A stretch of 64,000 bases of DNA, from NCBI RefSeq assembly GCF_007795095.1, contig NZ_CP042218.1:2853405-2917404 (forward strand), in the 5' to 3' direction. This document shows, one piece after another, positions 24,590 to 35,138 of this stretch (position 1 is its first letter; the number at the start of each line of letters is the position of its first letter). This stretch comes from Luteimonas granuli. Its GTDB lineage: Bacteria > Pseudomonadota > Gammaproteobacteria > Xanthomonadales > Xanthomonadaceae. Under the pieces are notes generated by a model. That model did no database searches. It was not told where the DNA came from and worked only from the letters and a program-made list of their open reading frames with translations. Position numbers and translations under genes: made by a program.

Positions 24590-25662
24590 GCCGCTGCTCC
24601 CGATGGCGCCGGCATCCGGCGGGGCGGCAGGCCGCGGACCGCGTCGGCGATGGCGCGGATGTGGGCCGGCGTGGTGCCGCAGCAGCCGCCGACCAGGTTG
24701 AGCAGGCCCGAGCGCGCGAACTCCTCCAGCATCGTGGCCATCTCCTCCGGCGTCTCGTCGTACTCGGCGAAGGCGTTGGGCAGGCCGGCGTTCGGGTGGG
24801 CGCTGACGAAGCAGTCGGCCACCTGCGCCAGGGTCTCGACGTGCGGCCGCAGCTCCTTCGCGCCCAGGGCGCAGTTCAGGCCCATGGCCAGCGGTCGGGC
24901 ATGCGACATCGAGATGTGGAAGGCCTCCGCGGTCTGCCCGGACAGCGTGCGCCCCGAGGCATCGGTGATGGTCCCCGAGATCATCACCGGCAGCCGCGCA
25001 CCGCGGGCGTCGAACGCCTCCCCGATCGCGAACAGCGCGGCCTTGGCGTTGAGCGTGTCGAAGATGGTCTCGATCATCAGGACGTCGACTCCGCCGTCGA
25101 TGAGTCCGTCGATCGCCACTCGGTAGTCCTCGCGGAGGGCGTCGAAGCAGGTGTTGCGGAAGCCGGGATCGTTGACGTCGGGGCTGATCGAGGCGGTGCG
25201 GCTTGTGGGGCCGATCACGCCGATGGCGAAGCGCGGGCGGTCCGGGGTCGCGGCCTCCGCCGCGTCGCAGGCCGCGCGTGCCAGCCGCGCGGCCTCGAGG
25301 TTGAGCTCGCGCACCAGATGCTCCAGACCGTAGTCGGCCTGGCTGACCGCGGTGGAATTGAAGGTGTTGGTCTCGACCAGGTCGGCACCGGCCTCGAGGT
25401 ACGCGGCGTGGATCCCGGCGATCAGCTCGGGCCGGGTCAGGCTCAACAGGTCGTTGTTGCCCTTGAGGTCGTGGCCGCGGCCGTCGCCGGGGTGCTCCTG
25501 GTCGTAGCCGTTGGCGAAACGCGCGCCGCGGTAGTCGGCCTCGTCCAGGCGGTGGGTCTGGATCATCGTGCCCATGGCGCCGTCGATGACCAGGATGCGT
25601 TCGGCGAGTGCGGCCTCCAGGAGCGCCACGCGCGCGGGGTACAGCCAGGGGTGTCGGTTCAT
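24586..25662 (-). CDS. metH: Homocysteine S-methyltransferase module of split methionine synthase
   Basis: 358 residues forming the homocysteine-binding TIM barrel of Met[11 protein letters not shown] near the N terminus, the first zinc Cys in LNCALGAKE (about 250) and the paired Cys in [12 protein letters not shown] (about 320). It lacks folate and cobalamin domains, which are in the next gene. Start ATG 25662 overlaps the regulator stop (ATGA 25659-25662). It is strongly coupled to both neighbours, consistent with equimolar synthesis. Confidence 0.93.
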
Positions 25663-26588
25663 GGCTTGCCTGCGATGAGCGAAATGACTTCGAAGTGCGG
25701 CGGGCGCTTCTCGCGGGTGACCGTTTCGCAGGACTGCAGGACGAGGCCGGCCCTGTCGACGAAACGGCGCAGCTCCCTGTCGGTGAAGCCGAGGTTGACG
25801 TGGCCGAAGGCCTCGACCGCCGCCCGGTGGCCGTGGCGCGCCAGGCTGGTGAGCAGCAGCCGGCCGCCGGGCCGAAGCACGCGGGCACCCTCGGCCACGG
25901 CCTGGGCCGGCTTTCCGGCATAGGTCAAGGCGTGCATCAGCACCACCAGGTCGAAGCTGCCGTCGTCGAAGGGCAGGGCGTGCATGTCGGCCTCGTGGAC
26001 CTCGACGTTGCGATAGCGCTTCAGCCGCTCGCGCGCGGCCGCCACCACGCGGGGGCTGGCGTCGATGCAGACGTAGCGGTGGGCGTGCGGCGCCAGCAGT
26101 TCGGCCAGTACGCCGTCGCCGGACGCGATGTCGAGCACGTCGCCGGTCTCGAGCAGGGGAAGGGCCGAGCGCGCCATGGCCTCCCAGGTGCGGCCGGGGG
26201 AATAGTGCCGCTCCATGTCTCCGGCCACCGAGTCCGCCCAGTTCTGGTCGGCGGCGCGCATGGCCAGCACGCCGGCCACGCGCTCGGCGTCCTGGCGCAG
26301 CAGCGGATCGTCGCTGCCGTCGCGCAGGGTCTGCCACAGCGCGCGCTGCGCCGGGTCGAGGTGGTCCTCGTCGAAACGGTAGTAGGCGGAGACACCGGCG
26401 CGACGGTCGCGCACCAGCCCGGCCTCCTTGAGGCGGGCGAGATGGGTGGAGACCCGTGGCTGGGCGAGGCGGGTGATGGCCGAGAGTTCGGCGACGGTCA
26501 GTTCCTCGCCGTCGAGCAGCGCCAACAGACGCACCCGGGTGGCGTCGGCAAGCACCTTGAGGTGGTTCGACCAGGCTTCGAGGTCCAT
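25659..26588 (-). CDS. ArsR-family regulator fused to a SAM-dependent methyltransferase domain (SahR-like)
   Basis: 309 residues: winged helix about 1-85 ([22 protein letters not shown] type recognition helix) with no metal-binding Cys, then a class I methyltransferase fold about 110-300 (motif [13 protein letters not shown], motif post-I VCIDASP). This architecture matches SahR-type regulators of methionine/SAM-cycle genes, thought to sense S-adenosylhomocysteine. The metH genes follow with a 4-base overlap, and a 20-bp palindrome sits at the promoter just upstream, both supporting the role. The domain could instead be a working methyltransferase. Confidence 0.82.
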   Translation of the reverse strand: MDLEAWSNHLKVLADATRVRLLALLDGEELTVAELSAITRLAQPRVSTHLARLKEAGLVRDRRAGVSAYYRFDEDHLDPAQRALWQTLRDGSDDPLLRQDAERVAGVLAMRAADQNWADSVAGDMERHYSPGRTWEAMARSALPLLETGDVLDIASGDGVLAELLAPHAHRYVCIDASPRVVAAARERLKRYRNVEVHEADMHALPFDDGSFDLVVLMHALTYAGKPAQAVAEGARVLRPGGRLLLTSLARHGHRAAVEAFGHVNLGFTDRELRRFVDRAGLVLQSCETVTREKRPPHFEVISLIAGKP

Positions 26589-26598
26589 ATATATCTTC

Positions 26599-26618
26599 GC
26601 ATCGCGATATAGCGATGC
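26599..26618. promoter_or_regulatory. Palindromic operator candidate of the SahR-like regulator
   Basis: GCATCGCGATATAGCGATGC: 7-base arms GCATCGC/GCGATGC around GATATA. It lies 10 bases upstream of the regulator ATG and directly after the predicted -10 box, covering the transcription start. It would allow autorepression of the regulator-metH operon. Confidence 0.7.
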
Positions 26619-26647
26619 ATTCTCCGCGCGGGTGCCGGGCGGGTCAA
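26619..26647 (-). promoter_or_regulatory. Promoter of the sahR-like/metH operon
   Basis: Minus strand: TTGACC (26647-26642), 17-base spacer, GAGAAT (26624-26619), then the palindrome. Spacing is ideal. The leader before the regulator ATG would be only about 25 bases. Confidence 0.6.
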
Positions 26648-26734
26648 GCGTGGCGGTCGGTGTGCATGCTGCAACGCGACATCAAGAGGGACGTCGACGT
26701 GCCGTCGCCTGTCGATGCTCGATGGCGGGCAGGC

Positions 26735-26740
26735 TAGAAT
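26735..26740 (+). promoter_or_regulatory. Predicted -10 box upstream of the acyl-CoA dehydrogenase gene
   Basis: TAGAAT on the plus strand, 58 bases before the GTG start of the acyl-CoA dehydrogenase. No good -35 hexamer was seen 16-18 bases upstream. Confidence 0.35.
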
Positions 26741-26797
26741 ACGGGTCTTTCCATCGGTCGCCGCGCCCGCGTGCGGCGCGAACCCCCGGAGCAGCGC

Positions 26798-27947
26798 GTG
26801 GATTTCAGCTTTACCGAAGAGCAGTTGATGATCCAGGACGTGGCCCGCCGCATCGCGCGGGAGAAGATCGCGCCGAGCGCCGAGCACCACGACCGGACCG
26901 GCGAGTTCCCCCTCGACAACATCCGCCTGCTGGGCGAGAACGGCCTGATGGGCATCGAGGTGCCGGTCGAGTACGGCGGAGCGGGCATGGACCCGGTGGC
27001 CTATGTGCTGGCCATGGTGGAAGTGGCCGCGGGCGATGCCGCTCACTCCACCATCATGTCGGTCAACAACTCGCTGTTCTGCAACGGCATCCTCACCCAC
27101 GGCACGGAGGAGCAGAAGCGGCTCTACGTGAGCGCCATCGCGGAGGGGCGCGAGATCGGCGCCTTCGCGCTGACCGAGCCGCAGTCGGGCTCCGACGCCA
27201 CCGCCATGCGCTGCCGCGCCGTGAAGCAGGCCGACGGCAGCTACGTGGTCAACGGCAAGAAGAGCTGGATCACGTCCGGCCCGGTGGCGAAGTACATCGT
27301 GCTGTTCGCCCTGACAGATCCGGACAAGGGCGCGCGCGGCATCACCGCCTTCGTCATCGATACCGCGCGCGAGGGCTTCAGCCGCGGCAAGACCGAGCCC
27401 AAGCTCGGGATCCGCGCCTCGGCCACCTGCGAAATCGAGTTCAACGACTACGTGGTGAAGGCCGACGAGGTCCTGGGCCAGGAGGGCGAGGGCTTCAAAA
27501 TCGCCATGGGCGTGCTCGACGCCGGGCGCATCGGCATCGCCAGCCAGGCCATCGGCATCGCCCGCGCCGCCTACGAGGCCACGATCGAGTACGTGAAGGA
27601 GCGCAAGGCCTTCGGCGCGCCGATCGGCACCTTCCAGATGACCCAGGCCAAGATCGCGGACATGAAGTGCAGGCTCGACGCGGCCCTGCTGCTGACCCTG
27701 CGCGCGGCCTGGACCAAGGGCCAGGGCCAGCGCTTCAGCAACGAGGCCGCGATCGCCAAGCTGGTGGCGTCCGAAGCCGCGATGTGGATCACCCACCAGG
27801 CGCTGCAGATCCACGGCGGCATGGGCTATTCGAAGGAGATGCCCATCGAGCGCTACTTCCCGCGACGCCAAGATCACCGAAATCTACGAGGGGACCAGCG
27901 AGATCCAGCGACTGGTGATCGCCCGGCATGAGACCGGGCTGCGCTGA
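26798..27947 (+). CDS. Acyl-CoA dehydrogenase, frame broken near the 3' end
   Basis: FAD-dependent short/medium-chain acyl-CoA dehydrogenase. Start GTG 26798 (VDFSFTEEQLMIQDVARR) with GGAG 7 bases upstream. Domains: N-terminal helical, middle beta (FALTEPQSGSDA, ITSGPVAKY), C-terminal helical (IHGGMGYSKEMPIERYF). At CCC 27859-27861 one extra C shifts the frame; as read, the protein ends at 27931 with an unrelated tail. Dropping one C restores the standard ending (EIYEGTSEIQRLVIARHE) and a TGA at 27945-27947, giving 382 residues. The lost segment carries the catalytic Glu of this family. A sequence error is likely. Substrate chain length is unknown. Confidence 0.88.
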
Positions 27948-28108
27948 CGTTCACACGCCGGTGCAGCCCGTGCCCGCCATCTGCCACCTCCGCCACTCCG
28001 AGCCGGTCCCGACCACGGGCGCCGGCGCCCCGGCGGCCCTCCGTTCCTGACGACCATGCCCTCCCGGCCCGTGCCTGTGCGCGGGCCTCATTGCATCCGG
28101 AAACCGAC

Positions 28109-31100
28109 ATGAGCACTGCACGCAAGAAGGCCCCTGCAAACACCGCCACCACCAAGGCCGGCGCCCGCAAGTCCGCGGCCGGCGAGCGCGGCGCAGCCGC
28201 GCGCGACGCCAGGCTGCTCGATCCCGTCATCGCCGCCGTGCGCAGGCGCGCAGGCAAGGCCGGCGCCGACGACGCCGTCGCCTTCGCGTCCGCCTTCTAC
28301 GGGCGCATGGGCGAGGACGAGATCGGGCTGCACGACGCCGACGGCTGGGCCGCCCTGGCCACCGACTTCCTCGCCTTCCTCGGCAAGCGCAAGCCGGGCA
28401 CGGCCAGCGTGCGCCTGTTCAACCCGACCCTGGCCGGCCATGGCTGGGAAAGCCAGCACACGGTGCTGCAGATCGCCAACGACGACATGCCGTTCCTGGT
28501 CGACTCGGTGACCATGGCCCTGGCCGAGCTGGGTGTCGGCGTGCACGTGCTCGGCCATCCGGTCGTGGCGCTGAAGCGCGACCGCGGCGGCAGGCTGCAG
28601 TCCGTGGGCGAGGGCGCCTCCGAATCGCTGATGCACCTGGAGATCGACCGCCAGTCGCCGGAAGGCTGCGCCCGCATCGAGGCCGCCGTGCACGGCGTGC
28701 TGGGCGACGTGCGCATGATCGTCGAGGACTGGAAGGAAATGCGGGCGCGCATGGAAGAGGTGGCCGACGGCCTTGCCGATGCGTCGATGCCGGTGTCCGA
28801 CGCCGAGCGCGCCGAGATGCAGGCCTTCCTGCGCTGGGCCGCCGACAACCACTTCACCTTCTTCGGCTACCGCGAGTACGAGGTGGTGAAGAAGGGCCGC
28901 GACGAGGTCCTGCAGGCGGTGGAAGGCAGCGGCCTGGGCCTGCTGCGCGGCCGCGACGTCGGCAAGCCGCGGCTGCTGAGCACGGTCGGCGCGCAGCGCA
29001 CCGAGCGCGCGGTGGAGCCGCTGATCCTGACCAAGACCAACGCCCGCTCCACGATCCACCGTCCGGGCTACATGGACTACATCGGCGTGCTCGGCTTCGA
29101 CGGCAAGAGCGGCAAGGCAACGACCGAGAAGCGCTTCCTCGGTCTCTACACCTCCAGCGCCTACAACCGCCGCCCCTGGGACATTCCGATCGTGCGCGAC
29201 CGTCACGAGCAGGTCATGGCCGCTTCGGGCCTGATCGATACCGGCCACAGCGGCAAGGCGCTCAAGCACATCCTCGAGACCCTGCCGCGCGACGAGCTGT
29301 TCCAGGCCTCCAGCGCCGAACTGCACCGCGTGGCCAGTGGCATCCTCGGACTGCAGGAGCGCGTGCGCAGCCGCCTGTTCCTGCGCCGCGACCACTACGG
29401 CCGCTTCTATTCCGTGCTCGCCTACGTGCCGCGCGACCGCTACAACACCGAGGTCCGCCTGCGGGTGGAGGCGATGCTCAGGGATGTGCTGGGAGCCGAC
29501 CACGTCGACACCAACGTCAGCCTCGGCGAGTCGCCGCTGGCCCAGCTGCACATGCTGGTGCGACCGCGTACCGGCGAGGCGGTCGAGGTCGACGAGGCCG
29601 CGCTGCAGGCGCAGCTGGCGGCGATCGTCCGCAACTGGCAGGACGACCTGCGCGAGGCGCTGATCGCCGCCCACGGCGAGGCCCGCGGCCTGGCCCTGGC
29701 ATCGGGCTGGGGCCGTGCGCTTCCGGTGCAGTACATCGAGCGCGCCACGCCGGCCGTCGCCGCGGGCGACGTGGGCCGCCTGGATGCGCTCTCCGGTGCC
29801 GACGACCTGCGCCTGAGCCTGCAGCGCGCTGCGCTCCACCAGCCGGGCGAAGGCGTGCTGCGCCTCAAGCTCTACCGCGCCGGCCACGACATCCCGCTCT
29901 CCGACGTGCTCCCGATGATGGAGAACATGGGCCTGCGCGTGATCGCCGAGCACCCGCACCGGCTCGAGAACACCGCGCCCGACGCCCGCGTGCGCGTGGC
30001 CTACATCCAGGACTTCGAGGTCGAAGTCATCGGCGGCGCCGAGCCCGACGCGACCCTGTTCGAGGAGGGCTTCGCCAGCCTCTGGCGCGGCGACGCCGAG
30101 AACGACGGCTTCAATCGCCTGATCGCCGCCGCCAGCCTTGGCTGGCGCCAGGTGTCGATGCTGCGTGCGTACTGCAAGTACCTGCTTCAGGTCGGCGTGC
30201 CGTTCTCGCAGAGCTATGTGGAAGAGACCCTCGCCCGCTATCCGCGGCTGGCGCGTGCCCTGGTCGCGCTCTTCGAGGCCCGCTTCGATCCCGCCGTGGC
30301 GGAGAAGGGGCGCAAGGCCGCCATGGCCTCGGCGCACGCCACCATCAGGGAGCTGCTCGAGGGCGTGGCCAGCCTCGACGAGGACCGCATCCTGCGCGGT
30401 TACGTCGGCGTGATCGAGGCCACGCTGCGCACCAACTACTACCAGGTCGGCGCCGACGGCGCACCGAAGGACTACATCGCGTTCAAGTTCGATTCGGCCC
30501 TGGTGCCGGACCTGCCGAAGCCGCGTCCCTACCGCGAGATCTTCGTCTGCGGCCCGCGCGTCGAAGGCACCCATCTGCGCTTCGGCCCGGTGGCCCGCGG
30601 CGGCCTGCGCTGGTCCGACCGCCGCGAGGACTTCCGGACCGAGGTGCTGGGCCTGGTGAAGGCGCAGATGGTGAAGAACACCGTGATCGTGCCGGTCGGC
30701 TCGAAGGGTGGCTTCATCGTCAAGCGCCCGCCGGTGGGCGGCGACCGCGACGCCATCCAGGCCGAGGGCATCGCCTGCTACCGCCGCTTCATCAGCGGCC
30801 TGCTGGACCTGACCGACAACCTCAGCATCGAGGGCGAGGTGCTGCCGCCGGCGAACGTGGTCCGCCACGACGCGCCGGATCCGTACATGGTGGTCGCCGC
30901 CGACAAGGGCACCGCGACCTTCTCCGACATCGCCAACGGCATCGCCCGCGACTACGGCTACTGGCTCGACGACGCCTTCGCCTCCGGCGGCTCGGTCGGC
31001 TACGACCACAAGGGCATGGGCATCACCGCCCGCGGCGCCTGGGAGTCGGTCAAGCGCCACTTCCGCGCTCTCGGCCACGACACCCAGAAGCAGGACTTCA

Positions 31101-32995
31101 CCGTGGCCGGCATCGGCGACATGTCCGGCGACGTGTTCGGCAACGGGATGCTGCTGTCGAAGCACATCCGCCTGGTGGCGGCGATGGACCACCGCCATGT
31201 CTTCATCGACCCGAACCCCGATTCGGCGACCTCGTACAAGGAGCGCCAGCGCCTGTTCAAGGTCCCGCGCTCGAGCTGGGACGACTACGACAAGAGCCTG
31301 ATCAGCAAGGGCGGCGGCGTGTTCCCGCGCAGCGCTAAGTCGATCGCGGTGTCTCCGGAGATGCGCGAGGCGCTGGGCCTCGGGGACGGCGTGACCACGA
31401 TGAGCCCGAACGAGCTGATGTCGGCGGTGCTGAAGGCGCCGGTCGACCTGCTCTGGAACGGCGGCATCGGCACCTACGTCAAGGGCAGCACCGAGACCCA
31501 CGCCGACGTCGGCGACCGCGCCAACAACGCCATCCGCGTCAACGGCGGCGAACTGCGCTGCCGCGTGGTGGGCGAGGGCGGCAACCTGGGCATGACCCAG
31601 CGCGGCCGCATCGAGGCCGCGCAGGCGGGCGTGATCCTCAACACCGACTTCATCGACAACTCCGCCGGCGTCGACACCTCCGACCACGAGGTGAACATCA
31701 AGATCCTGCTCAACGCGCAGGTGCAGGCGGGCAAGCTGAAGCTGGAGGAGCGCAACAAGCTGCTCAAGGCCATGACCGACGAGGTCGCCGGCCTCGTGCT
31801 GCACGACAACTACCGCCAGAACCAGGCGATCAGCCTGATGGAGCGGATGAGCGTGCCGCGCCTGGGGTCCAAGCAGCACTTCATCCAGGTGCTGGAGTCG
31901 CGCGGCCAGCTCGACCGCCAGATCGAGTACCTGCCCAGCGACGCCGAGTTCGCCGAGCGCAAGGCGCGCAACCAGGGTCTGACCCGGCCGGAGCTGGCGG
32001 TGCTGCTGTCCTACTCGAAGCTGGTCGCGTTCGAGCAGCTGCTCGACTCCGACATCCCGGAGGATCCGTACCTGTCGCGCGAGCTCCAGCGCTACTTCCC
32101 GCAGCCGCTGCAGGCGAAATACGCGAAGGCGATGGAGCAGCACCGCCTGAAGCGGGAGATCATCGCCACCGCGGTCACCAACTCGACCATCAACCGCATG
32201 GGCGCGACCTTCCTGCTGCGCATGCAGGAGGACAGCGGGCGTACCCCGGCCGAGGTCGCCAAGGCGTTCACGGTGACCCGCGAGACCATCGAGGCGCGTT
32301 CGCTGTGGGCGCAGATCGATGCGCTCGACGGCAAGGTGGCGGAGTCGGTGCAGATCGACGCCCTGCAGGTGATCTGGGCGCTGCAACGCTCCTTCACCCG
32401 CTGGCTGCTGGCGCGGCCCGGCGCCCTGCCGACCATCACCAGCGCGGTCGAGCGCTACCACGACGGCTTCCAGGCCATCTACAGCGGCGAGGGCATCCTC
32501 ACCGCGGCGCAGCGTCCGGCCTACGAGCAGTCGCTGGCCGACTGGCGTGCGAAGGGCATGCCCGCCGAGCTCGCCGGCCAGCTGGCGGCGCTGCCCTACC
32601 TGGAGTCCAGCCCCGACATCATCGAACTGGCGCGCGAGCGCAAGCGCAAGCCGGACGAGGTCGCGCGGGTGCACTTCCGCCTCGCCGACGCGCTCGGCCT
32701 GCCGTGGCTCGTACAACAGATCGATGCCCTGGCGGTGGACGGACGCTGGCACGCGGTGGCCCATGGCGCGCTGCGCGACGAGCTGGCCGCACAGCACCGG
32801 GCCCTGGCCGGCCAGGTGCTGTCGATGCCCGGCCGCGATGCCGACGCCAAGGTCGCCCAGTGGATCGGTCGCGACGACCCCGCGCTGAAGTTCACGCTCG
32901 CCATGCTCGCCGAACTCGCGGCCCAGAAGTCCCTGGACTACCCGACCGCGTCGGTGGCCGTGCGCAGGCTCGGCCAGCTCGCCAGCGCGGGCTGA
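28109..32995 (+). CDS. gdhB: NAD-specific glutamate dehydrogenase, large type
   Basis: 1628 residues, the size of the about 180-kDa NAD-GDH class of Pseudomonas and relatives; converts glutamate to 2-oxoglutarate plus ammonia, feeding the TCA cycle. A basic Ala/Lys-rich N terminus is followed by a large regulatory region (about 60-700), then the catalytic domain with the GDH landmarks [31 protein letters not shown] (substrate Lys) and the NAD-binding part [13 protein letters not shown], and a C-terminal helical region. ATG 28109 is preferred over a TTG 18 bases upstream; GGAAA precedes it. A strong hairpin follows the stop. It is the longest gene in the window. Confidence 0.95.
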   Translation: MSTARKKAPANTATTKAGARKSAAGERGAAARDARLLDPVIAAVRRRAGKAGADDAVAFASAFYGRMGEDEIGLHDADGWAALATDFLAFLGKRKPGTASVRLFNPTLAGHGWESQHTVLQIANDDMPFLVDSVTMALAELGVGVHVLGHPVVALKRDRGGRLQSVGEGASESLMHLEIDRQSPEGCARIEAAVHGVLGDVRMIVEDWKEMRARMEEVADGLADASMPVSDAERAEMQAFLRWAADNHFTFFGYREYEVVKKGRDEVLQAVEGSGLGLLRGRDVGKPRLLSTVGAQRTERAVEPLILTKTNARSTIHRPGYMDYIGVLGFDGKSGKATTEKRFLGLYTSSAYNRRPWDIPIVRDRHEQVMAASGLIDTGHSGKALKHILETLPRDELFQASSAELHRVASGILGLQERVRSRLFLRRDHYGRFYSVLAYVPRDRYNTEVRLRVEAMLRDVLGADHVDTNVSLGESPLAQLHMLVRPRTGEAVEVDEAALQAQLAAIVRNWQDDLREALIAAHGEARGLALASGWGRALPVQYIERATPAVAAGDVGRLDALSGADDLRLSLQRAALHQPGEGVLRLKLYRAGHDIPLSDVLPMMENMGLRVIAEHPHRLENTAPDARVRVAYIQDFEVEVIGGAEPDATLFEEGFASLWRGDAENDGFNRLIAAASLGWRQVSMLRAYCKYLLQVGVPFSQSYVEETLARYPRLARALVALFEARFDPAVAEKGRKAAMASAHATIRELLEGVASLDEDRILRGYVGVIEATLRTNYYQVGADGAPKDYIAFKFDSALVPDLPKPRPYREIFVCGPRVEGTHLRFGPVARGGLRWSDRREDFRTEVLGLVKAQMVKNTVIVPVGSKGGFIVKRPPVGGDRDAIQAEGIACYRRFISGLLDLTDNLSIEGEVLPPANVVRHDAPDPYMVVAADKGTATFSDIANGIARDYGYWLDDAFASGGSVGYDHKGMGITARGAWESVKRHFRALGHDTQKQDFTVAGIGDMSGDVFGNGMLLSKHIRLVAAMDHRHVFIDPNPDSATSYKERQRLFKVPRSSWDDYDKSLISKGGGVFPRSAKSIAVSPEMREALGLGDGVTTMSPNELMSAVLKAPVDLLWNGGIGTYVKGSTETHADVGDRANNAIRVNGGELRCRVVGEGGNLGMTQRGRIEAAQAGVILNTDFIDNSAGVDTSDHEVNIKILLNAQVQAGKLKLEERNKLLKAMTDEVAGLVLHDNYRQNQAISLMERMSVPRLGSKQHFIQVLESRGQLDRQIEYLPSDAEFAERKARNQGLTRPELAVLLSYSKLVAFEQLLDSDIPEDPYLSRELQRYFPQPLQAKYAKAMEQHRLKREIIATAVTNSTINRMGATFLLRMQEDSGRTPAEVAKAFTVTRETIEARSLWAQIDALDGKVAESVQIDALQVIWALQRSFTRWLLARPGALPTITSAVERYHDGFQAIYSGEGILTAAQRPAYEQSLADWRAKGMPAELAGQLAALPYLESSPDIIELARERKRKPDEVARVHFRLADALGLPWLVQQIDALAVDGRWHAVAHGALRDELAAQHRALAGQVLSMPGRDADAKVAQWIGRDDPALKFTLAMLAELAAQKSLDYPTASVAVRRLGQLASAG

Positions 32996-33006
32996 GGCGC
33001 GGGCAT

Positions 33007-33035
33007 CCCCTTCCCCCGCCTTGCGGGGGAAGGGG
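33007..33035. terminator. Strong hairpin after gdhB
   Basis: Perfect 13-bp stem (33007-33019 with 33023-33035) around CTT, made of CCCCTTCCCCCGC and its complement, followed by TTTGCT. Likely a terminator or a REP-like hairpin; it leaves only about 10 bases before the predicted nadK -10 box. Confidence 0.6.
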
Positions 33036-33057
33036 TTTGCTCCGGTATGCTGCGGGC

Positions 33058-33843
33058 ATGACCGGATCGCCGCGCATCGCCTTCCTCGCCAGTCCCGCAG
33101 CCGATGCCCAGGCCGCACTCGCCCGGTTCACCGGGCGCCATGGCCAGTGCCCGCCGGACGAGGCGGACATCCTCTGCACGCTGGGGGGCGATGGCTTCAT
33201 GCTGCAGACCCTCCACCGCCACGGAGCGCTGGGCAAGCCGGTCTACGGGTTGAAGATGGGCACGGTCGGCTTCCTGATGAACCACTACCAGGGCCGCGAA
33301 GGCACGTTGCCCGACCTGATGGCGCGGCTGGAGGCGGCCGAGCCCGCCGTGCTGCGGCCGCTCGAGATGGTCGCCGCCACGGAGTCCGGCGCCACCGTCG
33401 GTTCGCTGGCCTACAACGAGGTCTCGCTGCTGCGGCAGACGCGGCAGGCGGCGCATGTCTCGGTCGAACTCAACGGCCAGGTCCGGCTGGACGAGCTGGT
33501 CTGCGACGGCGTCATGCTGGCCACGCCCGCCGGCAGCACCGCCTACAACTACTCCGCCCACGGCCCGATCCTGCCGCTGGGCTGCAGCGTGGTGGCCCTG
33601 ACGCCGATCGCGGCGTTCCGGCCGCGGCGCTGGCGCGGCGCGCTGCTCAAGGCCGATACCGTGGTGCGCTTCCGCGTTCTCGACCCCTACAAGCGGCCGG
33701 TCAGCGCGACGGCCGACTCGCACGAGGTGCGCGACGTGGTCGAGGTCACCATCCAGGAGTCGCGCGACCGCACGGTCACCCTGCTGTTCGATCCCGAACA
33801 CAACCTGGAAGAGCGGATCCTGAGCGAGCAGTTCGAGACCTGA
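33058..33843 (+). CDS. nadK: NAD kinase
   Basis: Phosphorylates NAD to NADP. 261 residues, slightly shorter than E. coli NadK (292). The GGDG motif of the NAD kinase/diacylglycerol kinase fold is at about residues 42-45 ([10 protein letters not shown]), followed by the NE/D motif AYNEVSLLR and [17 protein letters not shown]. Start ATG 33058 directly follows the gdhB hairpin; a TATGCT box ends exactly 6 bases before it, so the message may be leaderless. The longer open frame upstream overlaps gdhB and is a shadow. It follows a large NAD-dependent enzyme gene but probably has its own promoter. Confidence 0.93.
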   Translation: MTGSPRIAFLASPAADAQAALARFTGRHGQCPPDEADILCTLGGDGFMLQTLHRHGALGKPVYGLKMGTVGFLMNHYQGREGTLPDLMARLEAAEPAVLRPLEMVAATESGATVGSLAYNEVSLLRQTRQAAHVSVELNGQVRLDELVCDGVMLATPAGSTAYNYSAHGPILPLGCSVVALTPIAAFRPRRWRGALLKADTVVRFRVLDPYKRPVSATADSHEVRDVVEVTIQESRDRTVTLLFDPEHNLEERILSEQFET

Positions 33844-33885
33844 GTCGTCTCGCCGCCTGCGACGGTCGTCGCCCATACTCGCCGC

Positions 33886-34794
33886 ATGCCTTCCGACATC
33901 CTGCCGCCGCTGACCGTCGCCATTTCCTCGCGGGCGCTGTTCGACCTCGAGGCCAGCCACGCGCTGTTCGAGCGCGACGGCATCGATGCCTACGCCGAGC
34001 ACCAGCGCGCCAACGAGGACGAGATCCTCGAGCCGGGCATCGCCTTCCCGCTGGTGCGCAAGCTGCTGGCGCTCAACGCGGGTGCGGCGCCGGACGCGCC
34101 GCGGGTGGAGGTGATCCTGCTCTCTCGGAACTCGGCCGACACCGGCCTGCGCATCTTCAACTCCATCCAGCACCATGGCCTGGCGATCGCGCGCGCCACC
34201 TTCACCTCGGGCGAGCCGACCTGGCCCTATATCCGGCCGTTCGGAGCCCAGCTGTTCCTGTCGGCCAATCCGGACTCGGTGCGCGCGGCGCTCGAGAACG
34301 GCGTGGCCGCGGCGACCATCCTCCCGGCCAAGGCGCCGGCGCACCGCCACGACCAGCTGCGCATCGCCTTCGACGGCGATGCCGTGATCTTCGGCGACGA
34401 GGGTGAGCGGGTCTCGCGCGAGGCCGGTATCGAGGCCTTCCACCGCCACGAACTCGAGCGCGCACGCGAGCCGCTCTCCGGAGGCCCGTTCCGCGGCTTC
34501 CTCGATGCGCTGCACCACCTGCAGGCGGCCTACCCGCCGGGCGAAGCCTCGCCGATCCGCACCGCGCTGGTCACCGCGCGCTCGGCGCCGGCGCACGAGC
34601 GCGTGATCCGCACGCTTCGCGAGTGGGGTGTGCGCCTGGACGAGGCGCTGTTCCTCGGCGGTCGCCCCAAGGGGCCGTTCCTCGACGTCTTCGGCGCCGA
34701 CATCTTCTTCGACGATTCGCAGCACAACATCGACTCCGCCCGGCAGCATGTCGCCGCCGGCCATGTCCCGCACGGGGTGTCGAACTCAGGCTGA
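33886..34794 (+). CDS. Cytosolic-type 5'-nucleotidase (PF06189-like)
   Basis: 302 residues of the bacterial 5'-nucleotidase family related to eukaryotic cN-I (HAD superfamily). Family hallmarks: TVAISSRALFDLE at the N terminus, VILLSRNSADTGLRIFNSI (about 84-102), LRIAFDGDAVIFGDE (about 164-178, HAD Asp region) and FLGGRPKGPFLDVFGADIFFDDS near the end. It would dephosphorylate nucleoside monophosphates such as AMP. A CATACT box ends exactly 6 bases before the ATG and no Shine-Dalgarno is visible, suggesting a leaderless message. It stands 42 bases after nadK. Confidence 0.88.
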   Translation: MPSDILPPLTVAISSRALFDLEASHALFERDGIDAYAEHQRANEDEILEPGIAFPLVRKLLALNAGAAPDAPRVEVILLSRNSADTGLRIFNSIQHHGLAIARATFTSGEPTWPYIRPFGAQLFLSANPDSVRAALENGVAAATILPAKAPAHRHDQLRIAFDGDAVIFGDEGERVSREAGIEAFHRHELERAREPLSGGPFRGFLDALHHLQAAYPPGEASPIRTALVTARSAPAHERVIRTLREWGVRLDEALFLGGRPKGPFLDVFGADIFFDDSQHNIDSARQHVAAGHVPHGVSNSG

Positions 34795-34828
34795 ACCGGG
34801 GTCCGGCCCCGGGCCGCGACGGCGGCTG

Positions 34829-34837
34829 TGCTAGTAT
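34829..34837 (+). promoter_or_regulatory. Extended -10 promoter candidate ahead of the tmm leader
   Basis: TGCTAGTAT, an extended -10 (TG-n-TAGTAT), just after the 5'-nucleotidase stop. It would give a leader of about 295 bases before tmm. The rest of 34795-35138 holds GC-rich dyads but no gene and no riboswitch that I recognise. Confidence 0.4.
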
Positions 34838-35138
34838 CGCCGCCGTTCCGCGCATTTTGCCGCCATCCGCTTCTGTTCGATCCGAAGTTCGCGGCCATGC
34901 GGCCGCCTGCGGCCCGCGCGCGCGGGAACGCCATGCCCGATACGGCAGGAACGGAGCCACGCTCCGGTCGGGACGCCCGACGAGTCTTCCAGCGGTCCAT
35001 CGGGTGCAGCCCGCTGACGCCGGGCTTCCGTGCGCCTTCCGGATGTCCACCCGACGCCCTGGCCGGCGCGTTGACGCGCGACGTTTCGCGCCTGGCCGCG
35101 CCTCGATCGGCGCGCCGTGAAAGGAGATGACAAACCAC

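Noticed and set aside
26589..26650. SAH riboswitch upstream of metH
   Set aside because: The predicted leader is only about 25 bases; the palindrome fits a protein operator, and no SAH aptamer sequence was seen.
28088..33118. 1676-codon minus-strand open frame opposite gdhB
   Set aside because: Antisense shadow of a real 1628-residue gene with clear catalytic motifs.
35127..35138. Upstream ATG of tmm at 35127
   Set aside because: It directly abuts AAGGAG with no spacing; ATG 35139 has a workable distance and the family N terminus.
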